A stretch of DNA of 5,761 nucleotides from an uncultured Aquimarina sp. (GTDB lineage: Bacteria > Bacteroidota > Bacteroidia > Flavobacteriales > Flavobacteriaceae): contig CALGNG010000332.1 in NCBI GenBank assembly GCA_937958735.1, forward strand, positions 1-5,761, written 5' to 3'. This document shows, one piece after another, positions 1-5,049 of this stretch (the first letter of the stretch is position 1; every line of letters begins with the position of its first letter). Made by a program: the position numbers and the translations under genes. The notes under the pieces are model-generated. The model had not been told where the DNA came from. It saw only the letters and a list, made by a program, of their open reading frames with translations, and ran no database searches.

Positions 1-1
1 T

Positions 2-262
2 GCTGTAGAATCTACAAAAGAAGGCTTAAATGCTGCTGGAGAAGCCATTAACGATGCTGGACATGCTGTTAAAGATGCTGGATCTAATGCTATAGAATCT
101 ACAAAAGACGGTATAAATGCTGCTGGAGAAACTATTAACAATACAGCTAATAAAGTTAAAGATGCTGGATCCAACACTATAGATGCTGCCAAAACAACTG
201 GAGAAAATGCAGTTGATGCAACTAAAGCGGGTTTAAATAACGTAAAGGAAGCTGGACAAAAT
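2..262 (+). repeat. three tandem 87-bp (29-residue) coding repeats
   Basis: The units are 2-88, 89-175 and 176-262. Units 1 and 2 match at about 70 of 87 bases and 20 of 29 residues by hand count, sharing ESTK, NAAGE and VKDAGSN blocks. Unit 3 is more diverged but keeps the length and ends VKEAGQN. The period is a whole number of codons, so copy number can change without breaking the frame. More units probably lie upstream. Confidence 0.85.
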
Positions 263-307
263 ACTTTTGAAAAAGTAAAGAAAGTTCATAAAAGTACTAC
301 TCACTAG
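2..307 (+). CDS. 3' end of a repeat-rich LEA-like (amphipathic helical) protein, partial
   Basis: The frame is open from the window edge to a TAG at 305-307; no start is present, so the gene begins upstream. The visible 101 residues are almost only A, G, N, K, D, E, T and S with regularly spaced I/V/L. They have no Cys, Trp, Pro or Tyr and end in a basic tail (EKVKKVHKSTTH). They form three tandem 29-residue units, each reading as 11+11+7 residues, the spacing of a long amphipathic helix like those of group 3 LEA or YtxH-type proteins. Such proteins are usually hydrophilic, disordered when free, and linked to desiccation, osmotic or envelope stress; that role is inferred from composition only. 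No membrane segment or signal peptide can be judged because the N-terminus is missing. It converges on the CBM48-like gene across a stem-loop. Confidence is high for coding and low for function. Confidence 0.8.
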   Translation, partial: AVESTKEGLNAAGEAINDAGHAVKDAGSNAIESTKDGINAAGETINNTANKVKDAGSNTIDAAKTTGENAVDATKAGLNNVKEAGQNTFEKVKKVHKSTTH

Positions 308-343
308 GACAACTTAGTTATTTAGTATCTTATATAAAAGACA

Positions 344-376
344 ATAGGCGTTTGTAATTAATTTATGAACGCCTAT
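344..376. terminator. stem-loop between convergent genes, probable bidirectional terminator
   Basis: ATAGGCGTT (344-352) pairs perfectly with AACGCCTAT (368-376). Read on the + strand the stem extends to about 14 bp through two G-U pairs and three A-U pairs, leaving a 5-nt loop. It is followed by CTATTTTATAAATTT on the + strand and by TTGTCTTTTATA on the minus strand. It sits between the stop of the LEA-like gene (307) and the stop of the CBM48-like gene (390), where a shared terminator is expected. The + direction looks stronger, because the G-U pairs become A-C mismatches on the other strand. Confidence 0.7.
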
Positions 377-389
377 CTATTTTATAAAT

Positions 390-689
390 TTACAATTCCA
401 ACAAACCATTTTCTCCACCTGCATAATCATTCCAAACTAATTTATCTGCTTCTAGATCGTTAACCCAATCTTTACCATCTATCAAATACTTAAATTCGAA
501 AGAATTATTTACAGGCAAGTTAACAGTCCCTTTAAAAACACCGTCTTTACGCTTTTTTAAAGGCAACTCTTGTGGTGACCAATTATTAAATGCCCCTGCA
601 ACCTCTATAGATTTTGCTTCTTTCGCCTCCACACAAAAAGTAACTTTACATTCTGGCTTAGATTTTAAAAATTGTTTTACAATTGACAT
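390..689 (-). CDS. single-domain CBM48 / AMPK-beta-like glycan-binding protein
   Basis: This 99-residue protein (starting MSIVKQFLKSK) is one early-set beta-sandwich domain of the CBM48/AMPK1_CBM type, often annotated 'isoamylase early set domain-containing protein'. Family landmarks in order are a first strand VTFCVE, the VAGAFNNW block with its ligand-stacking Trp at residue 37, FEFKYLIDGKDW at 66-75 with the second key Trp, and an ending WNDYAGGENG like the N-N-x-G-x-N tail of the family. No catalytic domain, signal peptide or membrane segment is visible, so it is probably cytoplasmic and may bind glycogen-like glucan or act as an interaction module. An in-frame ATG at 743 would add 18 residues (MIKNVCKLVHINYLKKYK), but this stretch is outside the domain and lies in A/T-rich leader-like DNA, so I chose 689. 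Divergent from the 2TM gene; the 159 bp between them shows no clear promoter. Confidence 0.85.
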   Translation of the reverse strand: MSIVKQFLKSKPECKVTFCVEAKEAKSIEVAGAFNNWSPQELPLKKRKDGVFKGTVNLPVNNSFEFKYLIDGKDWVNDLEADKLVWNDYAGGENGLLEL

Positions 690-848
690 TTTATATTTTT
701 TTAAATAGTTGATATGCACTAATTTACAAACATTTTTAATCATTAAAAAAAATACCTTTTACTTTCCCGAAAATTAACGTGTACTTAAATCTTCGCTTAA
801 TTTTATATTAAAAAACTTTTTTAGTATCTTATTTTTAAACAATCAATA

Positions 849-1292
849 ATGTTTTCAAAAAAAAAACCAGATCTAGACACACATCAAAAAGAACTTTTTG
901 AACATGCCCAAGAAAGGGTAAGAGAAAAAAAAGGACTTTACACTCACTTTATTTTATATTTAGTAGGCTGTATTTTTATGATTGTTTTAAATCTGCTATT
1001 AGATTTCGGAATAGACTTTAAACCATTAGGTATTGACTGGTTTGTTTATGGCGTACTTTTTTGGACTTTTTTTATACTAGTACACCTGTTTCGAGTATTG
1101 TTATTTAGTAAATTTATGAATAAAGCATGGCATGCAAAACAAATGGATTACCTAATTAAAAAACAACAAAAAAAAATAGCTAAAATGGAAGAGAAACTAA
1201 ACTTAAAAGTACCCAAGGAAGCTTCTAATACAAAAACTACATTACTAGATAAAACAAAAAATTACTTAACAGATAACGAAATTACAGATTAA
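849..1292 (+). CDS. 2TM-domain membrane protein
   Basis: A 147-residue protein matching the 2TM domain family common in Flavobacteriia. It has a charged N-terminus (residues 1-29, HAQERVREKKG), helix 1 at about 31-52, a short loop (DFGIDFKPLGID), and helix 2 at about 64-86 with the aromatic FWTFFILVHLF pattern. A cytoplasmic-looking, strongly basic and probably coiled-coil tail follows from about 95 to 117 (KKQQKKIAKMEEKL), then a polar end. The biochemical role of the family is unknown to me. Some 2TM domains sit on LytTR or histidine kinase proteins, but no such partner domain is present here. The TAA stop overlaps the folA ATG by one base (TAATG), so the two are probably co-transcribed and translationally coupled. 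The ATG at 849 has an A/T-rich leader and no Shine-Dalgarno sequence, normal for this phylum. Confidence 0.85.
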   Translation: MFSKKKPDLDTHQKELFEHAQERVREKKGLYTHFILYLVGCIFMIVLNLLLDFGIDFKPLGIDWFVYGVLFWTFFILVHLFRVLLFSKFMNKAWHAKQMDYLIKKQQKKIAKMEEKLNLKVPKEASNTKTTLLDKTKNYLTDNEITD

Positions 1293-1777
1293 TGCTAACA
1301 CTTATAGTAGCTGCTTCGGAAAACAATTGCATTGGAAAAAACAATGACCTATTATGGCATTTACCAAACGATTTTAAACGCTTTAAAAAACTTACAACTG
1401 GACACCCAATTATAATGGGCCGAAAAACTTTTGACTCTCTTCCTGGTATTTTACCTAAGCGTCCCCATGTTATTGTTTCCAGACAAAAGAATCTTATAAT
1501 TGACCAATGTACCACTAGATCGTCTCTAACCGAAGCCATAAAATATGCATACACATTAAATAAAAACATTTACATAATTGGTGGAGGGGAAATTTATAAA
1601 CAATCTATAGAAATTGCAGATCGTATTGAAATTACTAGAGTCCACACACAAATAGAAGGAGATACTTTTTTCCCTGTAATAGATAATAATAAATGGGAAT
1701 TGATATTTGAAGAATTTCACGAAAAAAACAAGAAACACCAATTCGACTTCTCGTTTTTAACTTACAAAAGAAAATAA
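1292..1777 (+). CDS. folA: dihydrofolate reductase
   Basis: This cytoplasmic enzyme reduces 7,8-dihydrofolate to tetrahydrofolate with NADPH and feeds one-carbon and thymidylate synthesis. The 161 residues are full length for a chromosomal bacterial DHFR. Visible motifs are IGKNNDLLWHLPNDFKRFK at 14-32, with Trp22 and the catalytic acid at Asp27; the cofactor-binding MGRKTFDSLP at 42-51; KRPHVIVSR at 56-64; IIGGGEIY at 95-102, the Gly-rich NADPH loop; and ITRVH at 114-118, with a Thr at the position of the folate-binding Thr of the family. EGDTFFP at 122-128 is the usual following strand. Nothing suggests a resistance variant or truncation. It is the second gene of a unit with the 2TM gene. 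No + strand intrinsic terminator is obvious after it, as the strong hairpin downstream carries its T-tract on the other strand. Confidence 0.97.
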   Translation: MLTLIVAASENNCIGKNNDLLWHLPNDFKRFKKLTTGHPIIMGRKTFDSLPGILPKRPHVIVSRQKNLIIDQCTTRSSLTEAIKYAYTLNKNIYIIGGGEIYKQSIEIADRIEITRVHTQIEGDTFFPVIDNNKWELIFEEFHEKNKKHQFDFSFLTYKRK

Positions 1778-1849
1778 TTACAACAACATTTATATTATAA
1801 TTATTTATAGCTAAGCTTCATCATAAATTAACCTTAAACAAAAAGGCAT

Positions 1850-1886
1850 AAAAAAAGGTCCAGTTAAAACAACAAAACTGGACCTT
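1850..1886 (-). terminator. intrinsic terminator on the minus strand
   Basis: AAGGTCCAGTT (1855-1865) and AACTGGACCTT (1876-1886) form a perfect 11-bp stem with a 10-nt loop. On the minus strand the hairpin runs directly into seven T (the complement of A 1850-1856), the classic form. On the + strand it is followed by AAGAAACTTTAAC, which has no T-tract. It could still slow transcripts leaving folA, but its layout fits a minus-strand RNA. No annotated minus-strand gene lies upstream of it, so something non-coding is implied. Confidence 0.7.
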
Positions 1887-1900
1887 AAGAAACTTTAACA

Positions 1901-1934
1901 TTTAGTATAGTAATCCCCCAACCACTATACTAAA
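1901..1934. repeat. perfect 11-bp inverted repeat with C/G-rich loop
   Basis: TTTAGTATAGT (1901-1911) and ACTATACTAAA (1924-1934) are perfect inverted copies around a 12-nt loop, AATCCCCCAACC on the + strand. The A/T-only stem with a G/C-rich loop is unlike its surroundings and suggests the loop is the functional part, either as single-stranded bait in an RNA or as a spacer of a protein-binding palindrome. Confidence 0.75.
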
Positions 1935-1960
1935 CTTAACACATCTAATTATATAATTTA

Positions 1961-1968
1961 CAAAGATA
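1961..1968 (-). promoter_or_regulatory. Bacteroidota -7 element facing the candidate small RNA
   Basis: The minus strand reads TATCTTTG, a perfect match to TAnnTTTG. A second near-match, TATCTTTA, lies 42 bp upstream (2010-2003) in the same GCTATCTTT context. The spacing region 17-23 bp upstream of either has no TTG, so only half of the consensus promoter is supported. Confidence 0.35.
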
Positions 1969-2212
1969 GCTTTGTAGTAATAATTAGTATTATTTACCTT
2001 TGTAAAGATAGCACCAATAAACAGAATAGGAAACTGTGTTTTTACGCAGTTATCACTTTATTCCAAATATTAAAAACACATTACTCCTTATATCCATAAC
2101 ATTCAATCATATATAAAACTACTAGCTTTTTAAAATAATTTATAACAAATAATTTATTTTTTTAGCGAAAAAAGTTAATAAATTTACTGTTATTATAAAG
2201 TATCAAGACTAT

Positions 2213-2241
2213 TTTGTAACTTATACTAAGTTATACTATTG
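2213..2241 (+). promoter_or_regulatory. probable promoter and operator-like repeats of the first regulator gene
   Basis: TTTG at 2213-2216 and TACTATTG at 2234-2241 fit the Bacteroidota -33 (TTG) and -7 (TAnnTTTG, one mismatch) elements with a 17-bp spacer. The spacer and -7 region carry two overlapping symmetries: TAACTTA-TAC-TAAGTTA (2217-2233), a perfect inverted repeat, and TTATACTA twice (2221-2228, 2231-2238), a direct repeat with a 10-bp period, one helical turn. That position would let a bound protein block or contact RNA polymerase. Transcription would start near 2248, giving a leader of about 48 nt. Confidence 0.45.
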
Positions 2242-2280
2242 TGATAACAAACATCAATAATCACAAAAAAACTAATTACA

Positions 2281-2298
2281 AATCCCCCCCTTGTTTTG
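2281..2298 (+). promoter_or_regulatory. C7 tract and TTG start of the first regulator
   Basis: AATCCCCCCC (2281-2290) lies 5 bases before the TTG at 2296-2298. A run of seven C is striking in this A/T-rich DNA. The tract replaces any ribosome-binding sequence, its length may vary by slippage, and AATCCCCC matches the loop of the hairpin at 1901-1934. TTG is the only plausible start: the frame upstream is closed by a TAA at 2245-2247, has no ATG or GTG in between, and the next in-frame ATG (residue 47) would remove conserved sequence. Confidence 0.5.
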
Positions 2299-3018
2299 AA
2301 AAACACACACACTAAAACCGACATAACAAATATACCAATAGACCTAAATTCCGAGTCTTATAAATACTATTATGAAACCATTCCACATTATGAAGACGAA
2401 GCACTTTACATATACTCATTTAAAGAAAACAGAATGCTATATGCTCGTGGTTGGGAAAAAGTCTTAGGTTATAAGGATAATGAAATTACAATGTTAAAAA
2501 TAACAAATATTACCTCTCCTCATTATTCTGATTTCGCAAATGAGCTCAATAAAAAGGCATTACAATTCATAAATAAAAAAACTAAAAATTTAGAAGAGTA
2601 TAGTTTTACTTTGGAAGTCGAAAAAATACATAAAAATAGTAATGAAAAAATCCCACTATTTTCAAGAGTCGGCGTTTTTAAATCTGAACAAGGGCAAGTA
2701 ACTGAAATACTAGGGAGATCTCAAATTATGAAAACACTTAAATATGGAAAAGTAATGCAATTTGCAGCCTATGGACCTGAAAAATCTGAATTTGAAGAAA
2801 GCCTAAGTAAAGAACTTTTTAATTACTTAACTATATCTCGTAAAGAAAAAGAAGCCTTAAAACTCGCTTCTAAAGGAATGGCATTTAAAGAAATTGGAAA
2901 CCTATTAGGCGTTTCCCAATCTGCTATAGAAAAACGTATTTTCCCCTTATATAAAAGATTTGATGTAAAAAGCCTACCCCACTTAATTAGTTTTTCTTAC
3001 GATAATCATATTTTATAG
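2296..3018 (+). CDS. PAS + LuxR-type HTH transcriptional regulator, copy 1
   Basis: This 240-residue protein is predicted to be a cytoplasmic one-component regulator. Residues about 30-145 look like a PAS fold: YIYSFKENRMLYARGWEKVLGY is the typical first strands and helix, and a late strand contains VGVFKSEQGQVTEILGRSQ. Residues about 178-235 form a LuxR/GerE-type helix-turn-helix, where KEKEALKLASKGMAFKEIG corresponds to the family's E-x-E-V-L-x-L-x-A-x-G-x-s-n-k-E-I-A. The recognition helix VSQSAIEKRI departs from the usual T-V-x-x-H. No receiver, kinase or membrane segment is seen, so the signal would be sensed by the PAS domain; ligand and targets are unknown. The second copy downstream is about 71% identical over 229 ungapped residues. 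The TTG start fits the paralogue, which aligns from P14 onward and begins about four residues earlier. Confidence 0.85.
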   Translation: MKNTHTKTDITNIPIDLNSESYKYYYETIPHYEDEALYIYSFKENRMLYARGWEKVLGYKDNEITMLKITNITSPHYSDFANELNKKALQFINKKTKNLEEYSFTLEVEKIHKNSNEKIPLFSRVGVFKSEQGQVTEILGRSQIMKTLKYGKVMQFAAYGPEKSEFEESLSKELFNYLTISRKEKEALKLASKGMAFKEIGNLLGVSQSAIEKRIFPLYKRFDVKSLPHLISFSYDNHIL

Positions 3019-3026
3019 CTCATCTT

Positions 3027-3048
3027 AAAATCGTATGATTTTTTATTT
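3027..3048 (+). terminator. weak terminator after regulator copy 1
   Basis: AAAATC (3027-3032) and GATTTT (3037-3042) form a 6-bp stem with loop GTAT, followed by TTATTT. It lies 9 bases after the stop of copy 1. The stem has only one G-C pair, so it may be leaky and allow read-through to copy 2. Confidence 0.4.
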
Positions 3049-3062
3049 CGGCGAAGTATTTT

Positions 3063-3098
3063 TTATAATTACACTAGATTTTTTAATTGTAATTATAA
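3063..3098. repeat. 11-bp inverted repeat between the two regulator genes
   Basis: TTATAATTACA (3063-3073) and TGTAATTATAA (3088-3098) are perfect inverted copies separated by 14 bp. It may be an operator for copy 2 or a second, A/U-only terminator hairpin for copy 1 (TTTATT follows). Chance is also possible in such A/T-rich DNA. It sits about 130 bp upstream of the copy 2 ATG. Confidence 0.4.
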
Positions 3099-3226
3099 TT
3101 TATTAGCATATAATTATTAAATTAGAGTATATTACTACACTGTAACAATTATAATTCTTGATTATTTAACCCAATAATAACGAAACAAGAAACTATAGTT
3201 TTTACAGTAACTTTAGCATTAATATT

Positions 3227-3961
3227 ATGACACTAAAACCTAAAGGAAACTATATAAAAAATTATGTCTCTGACACTCCAATAGACGTAAATTCCGACAC
3301 TTATAAGACTTACTTTGATACCATCCCTTACTATGAGGACGAAGCTGTTTATATATATTCTTTCAAAGAAAACAAAATGGTATATGCCCGCGGATGGGAA
3401 AAAGTACTTGGGTTTAAAGACACAGAGATTACCTTACTAAAAATAGTAAGCTTAACTTCTACAAATTATCACGAATTGTATAATGAACTTACATGTAAAG
3501 CCGTAAAGTTTATTAACACAAAAAAAGAAAGACTAAAAGAATATAGCTTTACTCTAGAAATAGAAAAAATACACAAAGACGGAAAAAGGAAAATCCCAAT
3601 ATTTACTAGAATAGGTGTTTTTAAAACAGAAAACGGAAAAGTGACTGAAGTTCTAGGGCGCTCCCAAGTAATGAAAAACCTTAAATACGGGAAAGTAATA
3701 CAATTCGAAGCTTTTGGACCCGACAAATCTGAATTCGAAGACAGCTTATGTAAAGAGCTATTTGAAGATTTAAGCATTACCAACAAAGAAAAAGAAGCTT
3801 TAAAATTGGCTGCAAAAGGAATGGCTTTTAAGGAAATTGGCTTAAGTCTAGGCGTTTCCCAATCTGCTATAGAAAAACGTATTTTACCCTTATACAAAAG
3901 ATTTAATGTAAGGAGTTTACCTCACTTAATTAGCTTCTCTCATGAAAACCATATTTTATAA
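3227..3961 (+). CDS. PAS + LuxR-type HTH transcriptional regulator, copy 2
   Basis: A 244-residue tandem paralogue of the preceding regulator, beginning with an ATG. The PAS-like region is about residues 34-149 (YIYSFKENKMVYARGWEKVLGF) and the LuxR-type HTH about 182-239 (KEKEALKLAAKGMAFKEIG, then VSQSAIEKRILPLYKRF). The first 16 residues are unrelated to copy 1; from there the two align without gaps. The HTH and the C-terminal SLPHLISFS are nearly identical, while the PAS part carries most differences. This implies similar DNA targets with possibly different signals, or dimer formation between copies. A 37-nt block (3849-3885) is identical in DNA to copy 1 (2906-2942) across the recognition helix. 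The gene has a 208-bp upstream gap and so could have its own promoter. Its TAA directly abuts the stop of the convergent ATPase gene. Confidence 0.87.
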   Translation: MTLKPKGNYIKNYVSDTPIDVNSDTYKTYFDTIPYYEDEAVYIYSFKENKMVYARGWEKVLGFKDTEITLLKIVSLTSTNYHELYNELTCKAVKFINTKKERLKEYSFTLEIEKIHKDGKRKIPIFTRIGVFKTENGKVTEVLGRSQVMKNLKYGKVIQFEAFGPDKSEFEDSLCKELFEDLSITNKEKEALKLAAKGMAFKEIGLSLGVSQSAIEKRILPLYKRFNVRSLPHLISFSHENHIL

Positions 3962-5002
3962 TTAACACAAAATAACTGACTTAATTTTATCAGAAGCAAC
4001 ATCTAATTTTTTAAGCATACTTTCCCATTCATTCTCCTTTGACTCCCCAAAAAGCGGATTACCCATTATCCATATTATGTTTTTTTCCGCAAAAAGAGTC
4101 TTTATATCGCTTGTTACTTCAACCTTACTTTCAACATATCTTAAAAATTGTTTTGCTGAAATAATTTCACCCTCTATAGGAAATCCTGGATTTATATCAT
4201 CTACAATTAGCACATCCGCATCTCTCCAAAACCATAACGAATCTAAAGATAAATGAGAATTATTTTCCACTATTAAACTACCCAATTTAAAAGCACTTGT
4301 ATAATTAATTTTCTTTAAACGAATAGCCAATTCATTAGCTATTCCAACTCCTAAACTTGTTTTTCCACATTTTTGAGCTCCAAACAATAATAAATGATTT
4401 CCTTTCGAATTTTTATTTAAAAAATCAACAACAACTGCTTTATCTATATCATTAACAGTATTTCTCCATTCACTTAACCTTAATTGAAAAGGTAAATAAG
4501 CGTACTGTTGAAAAATACGAACACTATACCAGTATTTACATGGATACATTAATATAATAAAAACGGCCCAAAAACTATACTTACTATAACTAGCCACACT
4601 ATAACCTTCTAATACCATTTCCAAACTACAACTTGCAGCAAAAGCTCCTAAAGCAAAAAACAAAACATCTGTAGAAGTATCAAATGCTAAGTTAGACCAT
4701 CTTGGCTTAAACACATGTTTTTTTTGCTTTCTTAAAATTGGCACTAAAAAATTAAACAATTCAAATACCAACCAAAAAACAGCAACCGAAAGAGCATAAG
4801 AATAAGGAGATCTTGTCCCCAAGTTAATTCCTAAAAAACCATGTTTACTATAATTAAATATAAAAATTGTGGGAATAAAACCTAAAGAAAAATGACCAAA
4901 CTGATTGGCTAACCAAGCATAGGTTAAGGAAACTCCCCTGTGGGAGTCCTTACCTATTAAGTCCTTTTTAAGTTGCTTAAATACATATTCCCACTTAAAC
5001 AT
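3962..5002 (-). CDS. membrane-anchored P-loop (AAA+/DnaC-like) ATPase, uncharacterised
   Basis: I do not recognise this 346-residue protein as a named family. The N-terminal half looks like a membrane domain with about four helices, near residues 33-50, 68-90, 110-131 and 143-163. It has polar residues inside or at the edge of helices (His37 in NQFGHFSLGF; Asp108 and Asp112 in AFDTSTDVLFF) and a basic loop, RKQKKHVFKPRW. After a linker (EWRNTVNDIDKAVVVDFL) comes an ATPase: strand HLLLFG, Walker A GAQKCGKTS at 208-216, Walker B VLIVDD at 264-269, and a sensor-1-like NIIWIMGN at 308-315. The order and spacing resemble DnaC/IstB/DnaA-type AAA+ domains. No arginine finger can be assigned by eye. 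It follows the polyferredoxin gene by 47 bp on the same strand, suggesting co-transcription and a role in assembly, gating or remodelling of a membrane complex; that role is inference. Confidence 0.8.
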   Translation of the reverse strand: MFKWEYVFKQLKKDLIGKDSHRGVSLTYAWLANQFGHFSLGFIPTIFIFNYSKHGFLGINLGTRSPYSYALSVAVFWLVFELFNFLVPILRKQKKHVFKPRWSNLAFDTSTDVLFFALGAFAASCSLEMVLEGYSVASYSKYSFWAVFIILMYPCKYWYSVRIFQQYAYLPFQLRLSEWRNTVNDIDKAVVVDFLNKNSKGNHLLLFGAQKCGKTSLGVGIANELAIRLKKINYTSAFKLGSLIVENNSHLSLDSLWFWRDADVLIVDDINPGFPIEGEIISAKQFLRYVESKVEVTSDIKTLFAEKNIIWIMGNPLFGESKENEWESMLKKLDVASDKIKSVILC

Positions 5003-5049
5003 GAAGTTTTATTTTTCGCATTATACAACAAATATCAATAAATAAATAT

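Larger units (their letters stand above)
1850..1954 (-). ncRNA. candidate minus-strand small RNA with two hairpins
   Basis: On the minus strand a -7 element TATCTTTG (1968-1961) is followed by an A/T-rich leader. Then comes a perfect 11-bp hairpin (1934-1901) with loop GGTTGGGGGATT, an unstructured linker, and a terminator hairpin with T7 (1886-1850). This gives an RNA of about 105 nt if it starts near 1954. No ORF explains it. The G-rich loop is complementary over 8 nt (GGGGGATT with AATCCCCC) to positions 2281-2288, just upstream of the start codon of the downstream regulator gene. No expected -33 TTG is seen, and I do not recognise it as a known RNA family; 6S-like or Flavo-type motifs cannot be excluded. 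Confidence 0.35.
1778..2295. other. 518-bp intergenic region with several structured elements and no convincing ORF
   Basis: No coding frame of useful length is seen on either strand. The stretch holds, in order: a terminator-like hairpin with a minus-strand T-tract (1850-1886); a perfect 11-bp hairpin with a C-rich (+) or G-rich (-) loop (1901-1934); two copies of AAAGATAGC (ending at 1970 and 2012), which on the minus strand read GCTATCTTT; a 7-bp hairpin at 2032-2051 with a T-rich loop; and a probable promoter with repeats at 2213-2241 for the first regulator. The remainder, about 2060-2200, is A/T-rich without a feature I can name. Confidence 0.7.

Noticed and set aside
2..262. Tandem repeats as a CRISPR array
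   Set aside because: The units are contiguous, codon-phased and translate to a continuous amphipathic repeat; there are no spacers.
690..743. Longer N-terminus for the CBM48-like protein starting at 743
   Set aside because: The extra 18 residues lie outside the domain and in A/T-rich DNA that reads as a leader. The start at 689 gives the usual single-domain length.
321..832. 13-nt direct repeat TTTAGTATCTTAT at 321-333 and 820-832
   Set aside because: In DNA of this A/T content about one such match is expected by chance in a window of this size, and the two contexts are unrelated.
1282..1569. Minus-strand ORF of 95 codons opposite folA
   Set aside because: It lies wholly over a clear DHFR reading frame and its translation has no recognisable domain.
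1556..1741. Minus-strand ORF of 61 codons opposite the end of folA
   Set aside because: Antisense to conserved DHFR sequence, with low-complexity Phe/Tyr-rich translation typical of an A/T-rich shadow frame.
1850..1886. The hairpin after folA as a standard + strand terminator for folA
   Set aside because: The + strand has no T-tract after the stem, while the minus strand has seven T. It may still contribute, but orientation argues against it as the main role.
3469..3897. Minus-strand ORF of 142 codons opposite regulator copy 2
   Set aside because: Fully covered by the conserved PAS-LuxR frame, and the Ser/Phe-rich translation shows no family features.
5020..5025. TATAAT on the minus strand upstream of the ATPase gene as a promoter
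   Set aside because: The E. coli -10 consensus is not the one used by Bacteroidota, no matching -33 TTG is present, and such a string is common in A/T-rich DNA. The 47-bp gap fits co-transcription.
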